DNA from: an uncultured Muribaculaceae bacterium
GTDB lineage: Bacteria; Bacteroidota; Bacteroidia; Bacteroidales; Muribaculaceae
DNA: 22,940 bases
Reading direction: 5' to 3'
Assembly (NCBI GenBank): GCA_948788915.1
Contig: CAQFOZ010000038.1
Span: 1 to 22,940, forward strand
The notes under the pieces: generated by a model
Told to the model about the DNA's origin: nothing
Databases searched by the model: none
The model's input: the letters and a program-made list of their open reading frames with translations, nothing else
Shown: positions 8,568 to 14,645 of the stretch, piece after piece
Layout: each line of letters opens with the position of its first letter
Numbering within the stretch: position 1 is the stretch's first letter
Program-made: the position numbers and the translations under genes

Positions 8568-9696
8568 AATTGATTACATAAAATCTAACTCTGCAGGAAC
8601 AGTGACAGTAATACTGTCATCGTTTCTGCTTTTCTATTTGCCATCGATGCTTGCTGTTTTCAGTCGTGTTGATGAGCCGATGGAGTGGACTTTGATAAGT
8701 GTGGGTATGGCAACCGTTTACACGGCTGTATTCTGTATAAACTATTTCTGGATTGTGCCGTTGACACTTTTCAGGAATGACAGAAAAATCGCGTTTTTTG
8801 TACTTAATCTGATATTGGTTGTGCTGGGATGCTCTTTAATACCTCTTTGGTTTGAAACACATGGAGGTCTGCCTCATCCGGAACCAAGGAAAGTTATAAT
8901 GGTTACTCCTTCACAGTATTTTATGGGTTATCTGCGTTTTGTGATACGTGACGGGATAACTATGGTGCTTGCGGCAGCTCTTGCATATGCATTGCGTCTT
9001 TCCCGGGAGCGGGAGCAGATGAGAAGGCGCGAACTTGAACTTAATGCGGAACGTCGACAGATTGAACTTAAAAGTCTTAAAGCCCAGTTAAATCCTCATT
9101 TTTTATTTAATTCGTTAAATAACATATATGCTTTGATTGCAATTTCTCCGGAAAGAGCTCAGAAATCGCTCCATGATCTTAGTAATATGTTGAGATTCAT
9201 GATATATGATGCCGCCTTGTCGACAGTCCCCCTTGACAAAGAGATTAAATTTATTGAAGATTATGTAGAGTTGATGAAGTTGCGGCTCGGATCATCAGTA
9301 AGGTTGGTTTGTAATCTTGAAAAAAACAATACGGAAAATATATCTGTAGCACCTCTGATTTTTCTTACCATAGTGGAAAATGCATTCAAGCATGTTTCGG
9401 GAAAAGATCAGGAAAAATTTATCCATATCAGCATTTCAATAGAAAAAGGAAGTGTCACATGCCGTGTGGCTAATTCATATAATGAAGAGGAGAGACGGTC
9501 TTCCATGTCTCCGTCGGAGTCGGGTGTGGGACTTGCTAATGTGGAACGTCAGCTCGGACTCCTATACCCCGGTGCTTACAAGATGGGTAATGAATGTGTA
9601 GACGGAGTCTACGAAGCTTTTGTAAGCATATCTGTGTCTGCGTTGATAATACAACATAAAGAAAAGGAATCCGTTATGAATGCAAATAATTTCTGA
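8560..9696 (+). CDS. LytS-like sensor histidine kinase
   Basis: The 378-residue protein has about four membrane helices in its first 145 residues, then a short coiled linker (SREREQMRRRELELNAERRQIELKSLKA split by no known domain). The His_kinase domain of the LytS/YehU class follows, with phospho-acceptor His180 in LNPHFLFNSLNN, an N-box VENAFKH (272-278) and a G-box SGVGLANV (321-328). The sensor part has little periplasmic loop, so it may sense membrane state or the transporter itself. It overlaps the permease gene by 8 bases and is followed after 1 base by its response regulator. The pair probably regulates this efflux operon, which is an inference from linkage. Confidence 0.93.
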   Translation: MNKIDYIKSNSAGTVTVILSSFLLFYLPSMLAVFSRVDEPMEWTLISVGMATVYTAVFCINYFWIVPLTLFRNDRKIAFFVLNLILVVLGCSLIPLWFETHGGLPHPEPRKVIMVTPSQYFMGYLRFVIRDGITMVLAAALAYALRLSREREQMRRRELELNAERRQIELKSLKAQLNPHFLFNSLNNIYALIAISPERAQKSLHDLSNMLRFMIYDAALSTVPLDKEIKFIEDYVELMKLRLGSSVRLVCNLEKNNTENISVAPLIFLTIVENAFKHVSGKDQEKFIHISISIEKGSVTCRVANSYNEEERRSSMSPSESGVGLANVERQLGLLYPGAYKMGNECVDGVYEAFVSISVSALIIQHKEKESVMNANNF

Positions 9697-9697
9697 A

Positions 9698-10411
9698 ATG
9701 GAAGATAAACTAAGATGTGTCATTGTAGACGATGAGCCATTGGCCAGAGAGCTGATAAAATCATATATTGAGAGAACACCGGATCTTTCTTTGGTTGGCA
9801 GCTATGAATCTGCCGCGGAAGCTGTGAAAACAGTAATTGACGGAGATGTGGATCTTGTTTTTCTGGATATAAATATGCCGATGCTCAATGGCGTAGAATT
9901 TGCCCAGCTTGTTCCATCACGCACCCGTATCATATTCATTACAGCGTATGAGCAATATGCGTTACAGGGATTCAAGGTAAATGCGCTTGATTATCTGTTG
10001 AAGCCGGTAAATTACGCCGAGTTTATGAAAGCCGTAAGTAAGGCGATAGAGTGGAAGAAAATGAGAACAGTATTGGAAAGTTCTTCCTATTCCCGGCAGG
10101 ACATGATAACTGTCAAGGCAGATTACAGACTTGTACAGATGAAATTAGGCAGCATACAATACATAGAGGTGCAGAAAGACAGAGTGATATTTAATAGATC
10201 AGATGGCGATCCTGTCAGTAGCCTGATGAGTATGCGGGAACTTGAGGAGTATCTTCCGGAAAAAGATTTTATGCGTATTCATAGATCCTATATAGTAAAT
10301 TTGAATCAGATAGAAGTTGTAGAAAGGGGACGCGTAGTTTTTGGAAAAACTTACATTCCTGTTTCCGATGCGAAGAAGGATGAGTTTATGTCAAGATTGA
10401 GGCAGATATAG
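9698..10411 (+). CDS. LytTR-family response regulator
   Basis: The 237-residue product has a receiver domain at residues 1-125 with acidic pocket Asp11-Asp12, phospho-acceptor Asp57 in LVFLDINMP, a switch threonine in FITAYEQ and a lysine in DYLLKPV. A LytTR DNA-binding domain occupies about 135-237, with the typical MRIHRSYIVNLNQIEVVERG and a C-terminal IPVSDAKKDEF. LytTR proteins bind paired direct repeats and activate transcription. I chose the ATG at 9698, one base after the kinase stop, because homologues start MEDKLRCVIVDDEP-like. An in-frame ATG at 9680 would add six residues inside the kinase gene and cannot be excluded. It is the last gene of the operon, followed by a perfect palindromic terminator. 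Confidence 0.94.
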   Translation: MEDKLRCVIVDDEPLARELIKSYIERTPDLSLVGSYESAAEAVKTVIDGDVDLVFLDINMPMLNGVEFAQLVPSRTRIIFITAYEQYALQGFKVNALDYLLKPVNYAEFMKAVSKAIEWKKMRTVLESSSYSRQDMITVKADYRLVQMKLGSIQYIEVQKDRVIFNRSDGDPVSSLMSMRELEEYLPEKDFMRIHRSYIVNLNQIEVVERGRVVFGKTYIPVSDAKKDEFMSRLRQI

Positions 10412-10432
10412 GAGGTCAGAAGCATGAATACG

Positions 10433-10461
10433 AAAAAAAGGGCTTTAAAGCCCTTTTTTTT
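10433..10461. terminator. Bidirectional intrinsic terminator between efflux operon and rubrerythrin
   Basis: A perfect 28-base palindrome (10433-10460), with core GGGCTTTAAAGCCC flanked by seven A and seven T, gives a stem with a U-tail in both directions. It lies 21 bases past the response regulator stop and 28 bases past the rubrerythrin stop on the other strand, so it serves both convergent genes. Confidence 0.95.
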
Positions 10462-10488
10462 ATGCTCTTTTATACTCTTAAGAACCTA

Positions 10489-11040
10489 TTATTTACCGAA
10501 ATAACGGTTGTAAAGACCAGCGAAACCGCGACCGTGGCGTGCTTCATCCTTGGCCATCTCATGAACGGTGTCGTGGATAGCGTCAAGATTCTGGTTCTTG
10601 GCGTTTTTGGCGATGCGCATTTTATCTTCATTGGCACCGGCCTCGGCGTGCATACGTTTCTCAAGGTTTGTTTTTGTGTCCCAAACCATGTCACCAAGCA
10701 ATTCTGCGAATTTGGCAGCATGCTCAGCCTCTTCCCATGCATAGCGTTTGAAAGCTTCAGCAACTTCGGGATAACCCTCGCGGTCAGCCTGACGAGACAT
10801 GGCAAGATACATACCCACCTCTGTGCATTCACCTACAAAGTGATTGTTAAGGTCTTTAATCATCTCTGGGTCACATCCCTTTGCAACACCGATTTCGTGT
10901 TCTGTAACGAATTTGAGAAGTTCGTCTTTGTCTACAAGTTTGAATTTACTTTGAGGAGCTCCACACTGCGGGCATTTTTCGGGAGCTGTCTCGCCCTCTG
11001 CGATATATCCACAGATGGTGCATATCCATTCTTTTGCCAT
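10489..11040 (-). CDS. Rubrerythrin with N-terminal rubredoxin domain (reverse rubrerythrin)
   Basis: The 183-residue protein starts with a rubredoxin-like iron site (CTICG at residues 7-11 and CPQCG at 23-27). A ferritin-like four-helix domain follows, with diiron ligands in EC..EVGMYL, EEAEHAAKF and the last helix DEARHGRGF. In classical rubrerythrin the rubredoxin domain is at the C-terminus. The swapped order seen here is the form known as reverse rubrerythrin in anaerobes. The protein reduces hydrogen peroxide to water with electrons from NAD(P)H via partner reductases, protecting an anaerobe during oxygen exposure. It is a single-gene transcript with a near-perfect promoter 110-145 bases upstream and a shared terminator downstream. 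No PerR or OxyR site could be recognised by eye. Confidence 0.93.
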   Translation of the reverse strand: MAKEWICTICGYIAEGETAPEKCPQCGAPQSKFKLVDKDELLKFVTEHEIGVAKGCDPEMIKDLNNHFVGECTEVGMYLAMSRQADREGYPEVAEAFKRYAWEEAEHAAKFAELLGDMVWDTKTNLEKRMHAEAGANEDKMRIAKNAKNQNLDAIHDTVHEMAKDEARHGRGFAGLYNRYFGK

Positions 11041-11152
11041 AATTAATTATAATTTTGGGTTAATTTATTCATCTTTAAGGAATAAGATATTGTTAATTTT
11101 AAACAGTTTTCAAATTCAAAATTCAACGTATATCCTTTGCTTTTCTATATAA

Positions 11153-11183
11153 CAAAATTAACAATGTTTTTTCTTTTTACAAA
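11153..11183 (-). promoter_or_regulatory. Promoter of the rubrerythrin gene
   Basis: On the minus strand TTTG (11180-11183) is followed after exactly 19 bases by TAATTTTG (11153-11160), a full match to the Bacteroidetes TTTG-N19-TAnnTTTG promoter. The expected leader is about 105 bases of AT-rich sequence. Apart from this and the terminator at 11240-11268, the gap 11041-11288 shows no gene. Confidence 0.75.
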
Positions 11184-11239
11184 ATGAAAATTATTAATCT
11201 CTCCAAATAATTTTCTTTTAACTGTATAGTAATAAAATA

Positions 11240-11268
11240 AAGGCGCAACCTATTGAAGGATGCGCCTT
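11240..11268 (-). terminator. Intrinsic terminator of the minus-strand secreted-protein gene
   Basis: AAGGCGCA (11240-11247) pairs with TGCGCCTT (11261-11268), with further inner pairing ACCT/AGG. On the minus strand the hairpin is followed by the U-rich run TTATTTTATTA. It begins 21 bases past the stop codon of the gene at 11289. Confidence 0.85.
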
Positions 11269-11288
11269 AAGTATTATTAACTATACTA

Positions 11289-12153
11289 TTACATGACAAC
11301 TTTAGATGTTTTGCTACCTTGGCGGCGGATGAATATGCCATTTTCAGGATTTGCAACTTTCACACCCTGAAGATTGAAATATTCTACCGGGACGTTTTCG
11401 TCAGTAACGATTTCATTAACAGCAGCACCAGTTGAAGTATAAACCTTTACATCATCCAGAAACCAGCGCGCAACTTTCTTTTCTGCAACAGTACCATAGT
11501 CCGGAAACTGGTTATCGGAGTTTCTAAAAGTGATTTTAGTATTTTTATCAATCTTGATCCCGGTTAAGTCAATATCTTCTTCATACCATTTATAATCAGA
11601 TTCATCCGGTATGTCTTTAGTGAAGGTATAAACCTTTTTATCTGTGCCATTTTCAACAATAACTACAGCTTCTGTTTTGTCGTAAACTTTTGCACCAGAT
11701 GCCATTGGGGTCCATTTAAAACTTATATGAGCGTTTTCAACACCATCACCGGCTTTTTCTAAAGATGGCAATACGATTCCTCCGCAGAATGTTGTAATAG
11801 AAATTTTAAGATAATTTTTACCGACACCGTTTACGGTTGTAGGAGCAACTTTGCTGGAATTACCCACTTCATTTTTAGCATAAGTAGAACCCAGAAGAGT
11901 ATAACCCTTATCTGCCATTAAATCAGCAGTATTCCCTCCACCAGGAAATATGCCTGTTCCCATCTGTGGATTATATGCACCTGAAAATACGTTTTGACCG
12001 ATATTGTCATTAATTGATTTACCTTCTTTATTAGCATAAGTGCTTGTTGCAGGTTCAAGCCACTCATAATCATCGAAGAAAATTACAGTTTCTTCAGCAA
12101 AAGCTGACATTGAGAATGCCAAAGTGGCACAAGAAAGTAAAAATTTTTTTCAT
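11289..12153 (-). pseudogene. Secreted protein with Bacteroidales C-terminal tail, frameshifted in its signal peptide
   Basis: From about residue 10 on, the frame is open and encodes a secreted protein of about 285 residues rich in beta strands, ending YFNLQGVKVANPENGIFIRR and a basic tail. The natural start is the ATG at 12153, but the seven A bases that follow (12144-12150) put it out of frame, and translation would stop after 19 residues. With six A bases the start reads MKKFLLSCATLAFSMSAFAEE, a textbook signal peptide. The divergent paralogue at 12456 has exactly six A bases at this place. As given, translation could begin only at weak internal codons (TTG at 12122 or ATG at 12108) with little or no signal peptide. 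The function is unknown: no catalytic motif is visible, and a jelly-roll or carbohydrate-binding fold is only a guess. Causes could be a real mutation, phase variation by slippage, transcript slippage, or a sequencing error. Confidence 0.8.
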
Positions 12154-12236
12154 GTTTAAAATTTTAAGTGAATAAATATGTAACAATATATTAGGGTTGC
12201 ATTAGTGTATAAACAACAAATATCAAAATTGCCACG

Positions 12237-12267
12237 CAAAGTTAACAGCGATTCTTCAGATTTCAAA
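12237..12267 (-). promoter_or_regulatory. Promoter of the minus-strand secreted-protein gene
   Basis: On the minus strand TTTG (12264-12267) is followed after exactly 19 bases by TAACTTTG (12237-12244), a full match to the Bacteroidetes promoter. The leader would be about 78 bases. An intact promoter suggests the frameshifted gene is still transcribed. Confidence 0.75.
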
Positions 12268-12321
12268 ATACAATTTGGTATAATTCAGTAAAAGCGTTCT
12301 CAGTATTTATTTATTAATATA

Positions 12322-12352
12322 TTTGAATAATTAATAAAAAGTGGTAATTTTG
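12322..12352 (+). promoter_or_regulatory. Promoter of the plus-strand secreted-protein gene
   Basis: TTTG (12322-12325), 19 bases, TAATTTTG (12345-12352) is a full match to the Bacteroidetes promoter, with a leader of about 97 bases to the ATG at 12456. It lies back to back with the promoter of the paralogue. The whole intergenic stretch 12154-12455 holds these two promoters and AT-rich DNA, and no gene. Confidence 0.75.
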
Positions 12353-12455
12353 CATATGCCATGTTGAATTTGCATTTTGCTAATAAATACAATTGGACAA
12401 ATAAATAGATTCATACTTTACATAATAATTCATAATAATTTTAAAATCTTTACTT

Positions 12456-13316
12456 ATGAAAAAATTTTTACTTTCAGTAGCAGTAGCAGCATTTGCTTTT
12501 AATGTAACAGCACAGGAAAAGGTGTATTTCCAAAGTGATTTTGCAAAGACTTGGGAAGTGTTTAAAGATTGGGAAGGTTCAGGTACTAATGCAGGCAAAG
12601 CAATTGATGCTGTAGGCAGTGATGGAGTTAACAATTATCTCCCTAATATGCCCACAACAGTAAAAGATGCAAATGGAAAAACAGCACTCCAGTATCTTGC
12701 AGACGAAGGCTGGATTATATTTGGCGGCGGAGTGGATCCCAATCCGACTGTATCAAACGGTTGTAATTTTCAGAAGTTTTATCCCAAGATGGGTTCTACA
12801 AATAAGCAAAATGGAATTACAATTCCCACTATCGCAGAGTTCGGTAACGGTGTTGAGAACATAACATTATCTTTTGATTGGTTTCCTTTCAGAGCCGGAT
12901 CAAAAGCTGGATCTGGATTATACGATGACACAGAATTGGTGGTAATTGTAGCAAACGGTTCAGACGAGAAGCAATTCTTGGTTCCAACTGTCAAGCCCGA
13001 AGAAGGTGCCAAATATCAATGGTATCCTGCAAGTATATCCCTTGACAACGTGACAATTAATAAGGATACACGTATCTCGGTTCGTCCAATTGACGCACAG
13101 TATCTTCCAAATGGAACAGTTACAGGAGTTTACAGATACTGTATAAATAATTTCAAAGTTACAGGCAAAGGATCTTCTGCTGTTTCAGAAATAGAGGTTG
13201 ATTCAGATGCTCCTGCAACATATTACAACCTTCAGGGTGTGAAAGTTGCAGAGCCTGTAAACGGTATGTATATCCGTGTAAAAGGCAATAAATCTGAAAA
13301 AGTTGTAATTAAATAA
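12456..13316 (+). CDS. Secreted protein with Bacteroidales C-terminal tail, paralogue of the divergent gene
   Basis: The 286-residue product has a clear signal peptide (MKKFLLSVAVAAFAFNVTAQ, cut after about residue 19). A mature domain of about 215 residues is rich in beta strands and aromatic residues, and a C-terminal segment ends YYNLQGVKVAEPVNGMYIRV plus a basic tail. This ending resembles, but is not identical to, the beta-sandwich sorting domains of type IX secretion. Whether it is a sorting signal in this family is unproven. It shares with the divergent neighbour the signal peptide, the segment (G)VENxxxSFxWxP, a central V(V)IVxNGxDxK motif, a KYxWY motif and the ending, so the two are tandem-derived paralogues. 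I do not recognise the function; an extracellular binding protein is a guess. Confidence 0.8.
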   Translation: MKKFLLSVAVAAFAFNVTAQEKVYFQSDFAKTWEVFKDWEGSGTNAGKAIDAVGSDGVNNYLPNMPTTVKDANGKTALQYLADEGWIIFGGGVDPNPTVSNGCNFQKFYPKMGSTNKQNGITIPTIAEFGNGVENITLSFDWFPFRAGSKAGSGLYDDTELVVIVANGSDEKQFLVPTVKPEEGAKYQWYPASISLDNVTINKDTRISVRPIDAQYLPNGTVTGVYRYCINNFKVTGKGSSAVSEIEVDSDAPATYYNLQGVKVAEPVNGMYIRVKGNKSEKVVIK

Positions 13317-13350
13317 TACCGGATCCTATATTATTTAATATTTGATATTC

Positions 13351-13400
13351 CAAGGGGATGTGTCAGTATTTATGTCTGACGCATCCCCTTGTTGGTTTTC
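13351..13400 (+). terminator. Intrinsic terminator after the plus-strand secreted-protein gene
   Basis: A 16-base stem with one G-U wobble pairs 13351-13366 (CAAGGGGATG...) with 13376-13391 (...GCATCCCCTTG) around a nine-base loop. It is followed by TTGGTTTTC. It lies 35 bases past the stop codon. Confidence 0.92.
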
Positions 13401-13423
13401 ATATGAAAGATAAATAAGTGCCC

Positions 13424-13443
13424 AAATTTGAACACTTACTTAT
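13424..13443. repeat. 20-base perfect repeat, copy 2
   Basis: Identical to 3781-3800. Here it lies 37-56 bases before the tilS start and forms the right part of an imperfect inverted repeat (TAAATAAGTG at 13411-13420 against CACTTACTTA at 13433-13442). The copy at 3781 lacks this left arm. Confidence 0.75.
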
Positions 13444-13465
13444 GTGTAATTGCAAAAGAAAGTAG

Positions 13466-13473
13466 TAAATTTG
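13466..13473 (+). promoter_or_regulatory. Candidate -7 box of tilS
   Basis: TAAATTTG matches TAnnTTTG exactly. The -33 position 19 bases upstream reads TGTG, one base off. If used, transcription would start within a few bases of the tilS ATG at 13480 and the message would be essentially leaderless. Confidence 0.4.
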
Positions 13474-13479
13474 CAATTG

Positions 13480-14448
13480 ATGAAAGTAAAGACAGGAATT
13501 ATTGCCAGACTGGAAAAGACAGTTAAAGACGCAGTTTTAAAAGCCGGAGTTAACAAGGTGGTTGTAGGATTCAGCGCAGGAGCAGACAGCACAGCTCTGC
13601 TGTTAACTTTGGTCGCATCAGGAGTAGATGTTATTCCAGTTCATTGTAATTTTCATCTCAGGGGGGAGGAAAGCATGCGCGACGAGGATGTTGCCCGCAA
13701 AATATGTCAATCCCTGGATCTGGATATCACGGTGATTGACTTTGATGTAAATGGATATATTGCTTCCAGAGGATCCGGCACATCTGTAGAAATGGCGTGT
13801 AGGGAATTGCGATATGCGGAATTTGAAAGAATAGTGGCGGATTCCGGTGCTGACAGGATTGCGGTGGCACATAATGCAGATGATAATGTGGAAACACTTC
13901 TGTTAAATCTTTTCAGAGGATCCGGAGTGACGGGACTGAGGGGAATGTTGCCGGATACAGGAAAAATCATCAGACCGCTACTGAATGTGACTCGCACAGA
14001 GATTGAGTCGTATCTCGGTGAACGGAATATAGGTTTTGTTGTAGACAGCACAAACCTAAGCAACGACTATAGACGGAACTATATCAGACATGATATTCTC
14101 CCACTGATAGAAAAGAGATGGCCAGGTGTGCGCAGGGCGATTTCCACCACGATAGTGAACCTTCGGGGTGAAGAAAGTGTATTAAAATGGGGAGAGGAAT
14201 ACTGGCTTAATGACGGAGACACTATTTCGATATCCACTATATCGGAATCTCCTGATCCGTTTTGGACAATTTATAAATTCGCATCACGATATGGTGTGTC
14301 GCGTACGGTTGCATGTGAGATTTGTGATGTGTTTGAGAAGAAAGCCGGTTCGCAACTTATCGTTGGTAAGCGTTGGGAAGCCAAAGGGGGATATCTGATA
14401 TTCGATATGAAAAAACTAAAATTTGTTTGTAACGAAAAAAAATATTAA
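13480..14448 (+). CDS. tilS: tRNA(Ile)-lysidine synthase, short form
   Basis: The 322-residue enzyme adds lysine to C34 of the AUA-reading tRNA-Ile, which changes both its decoding and its charging. The PP-loop nucleotide site reads SAGADS at residues 32-37, with Ala where SGGxDS usually has the second Gly. Further family motifs are HCNFHLRGEES, ACRELRYAEFE, AHNADDNVETLLLNLFRGSGVTGLRG and DSTNLSNDYRRNYIRHDILP. Most Bacteroidetes homologues I know run past 420 residues and end in a TilS C-terminal domain. This one stops where that domain would begin. The ATG at 13480 is preferred over a TTG at 13450, since the extra ten residues are not conserved and would lie upstream of the likely transcription start. 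The next frames downstream do not encode the missing domain. Confidence 0.9.
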   Translation: MKVKTGIIARLEKTVKDAVLKAGVNKVVVGFSAGADSTALLLTLVASGVDVIPVHCNFHLRGEESMRDEDVARKICQSLDLDITVIDFDVNGYIASRGSGTSVEMACRELRYAEFERIVADSGADRIAVAHNADDNVETLLLNLFRGSGVTGLRGMLPDTGKIIRPLLNVTRTEIESYLGERNIGFVVDSTNLSNDYRRNYIRHDILPLIEKRWPGVRRAISTTIVNLRGEESVLKWGEEYWLNDGDTISISTISESPDPFWTIYKFASRYGVSRTVACEICDVFEKKAGSQLIVGKRWEAKGGYLIFDMKKLKFVCNEKKY

Positions 14449-14453
14449 CTTTG
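14422..14453 (+). promoter_or_regulatory. Promoter of rho
   Basis: TAACTTTG (14446-14453) matches the -7 consensus, and TTTG at 14422-14425 lies 20 bases upstream. The box overlaps the tilS stop codon. It would produce a leader of about 185 bases before the rho ATG. Confidence 0.6.
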
Positions 14454-14457
14454 AAGT

Positions 14458-14645
14458 CAAATAGCCGCGTTAGGTGGCAAATTCCACATTATCGATCTTC
14501 ATTAAAAGTAGATTAACCCATATATTGCGGAAGATCGTACAATCCAAAGAACACATTCAGACATAAAGAAAACAGTCTTTTGTTTTCCTCCCATGAAGAA
14601 TTATGCAAAAAAGGCAGGAGGAAAATTATTGAATAAGATATTTAT
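14458..14645 (+). promoter_or_regulatory. Structured 5' leader of rho
   Basis: This 188-base stretch has no convincing gene. It contains two good inverted repeats: CGATCTTC/GAAGATCG (14493-14500 with 14530-14537, 8 perfect pairs) and TTTTCCTCC/GGAGGAAAA (14583-14591 with 14617-14625, 9 perfect pairs). A small GTGG/CCAC hairpin at 14474-14487 is weaker. The second stem hides the only Shine-Dalgarno-like sequence in the leader, although that lies about 25 bases before the ATG, too far for a normal ribosome site. Autoregulation of rho through its leader is known in E. coli. Similar control here is an inference. Confidence 0.5.

Noticed and set aside
14431..14460. Possible frameshift in the A-run at the end of tilS hiding a C-terminal domain
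   Set aside because: Both other frames hit stops soon (at once or within about 25 codons) and show no TilS C-terminal motif, so a simple one-base error does not restore the usual length.
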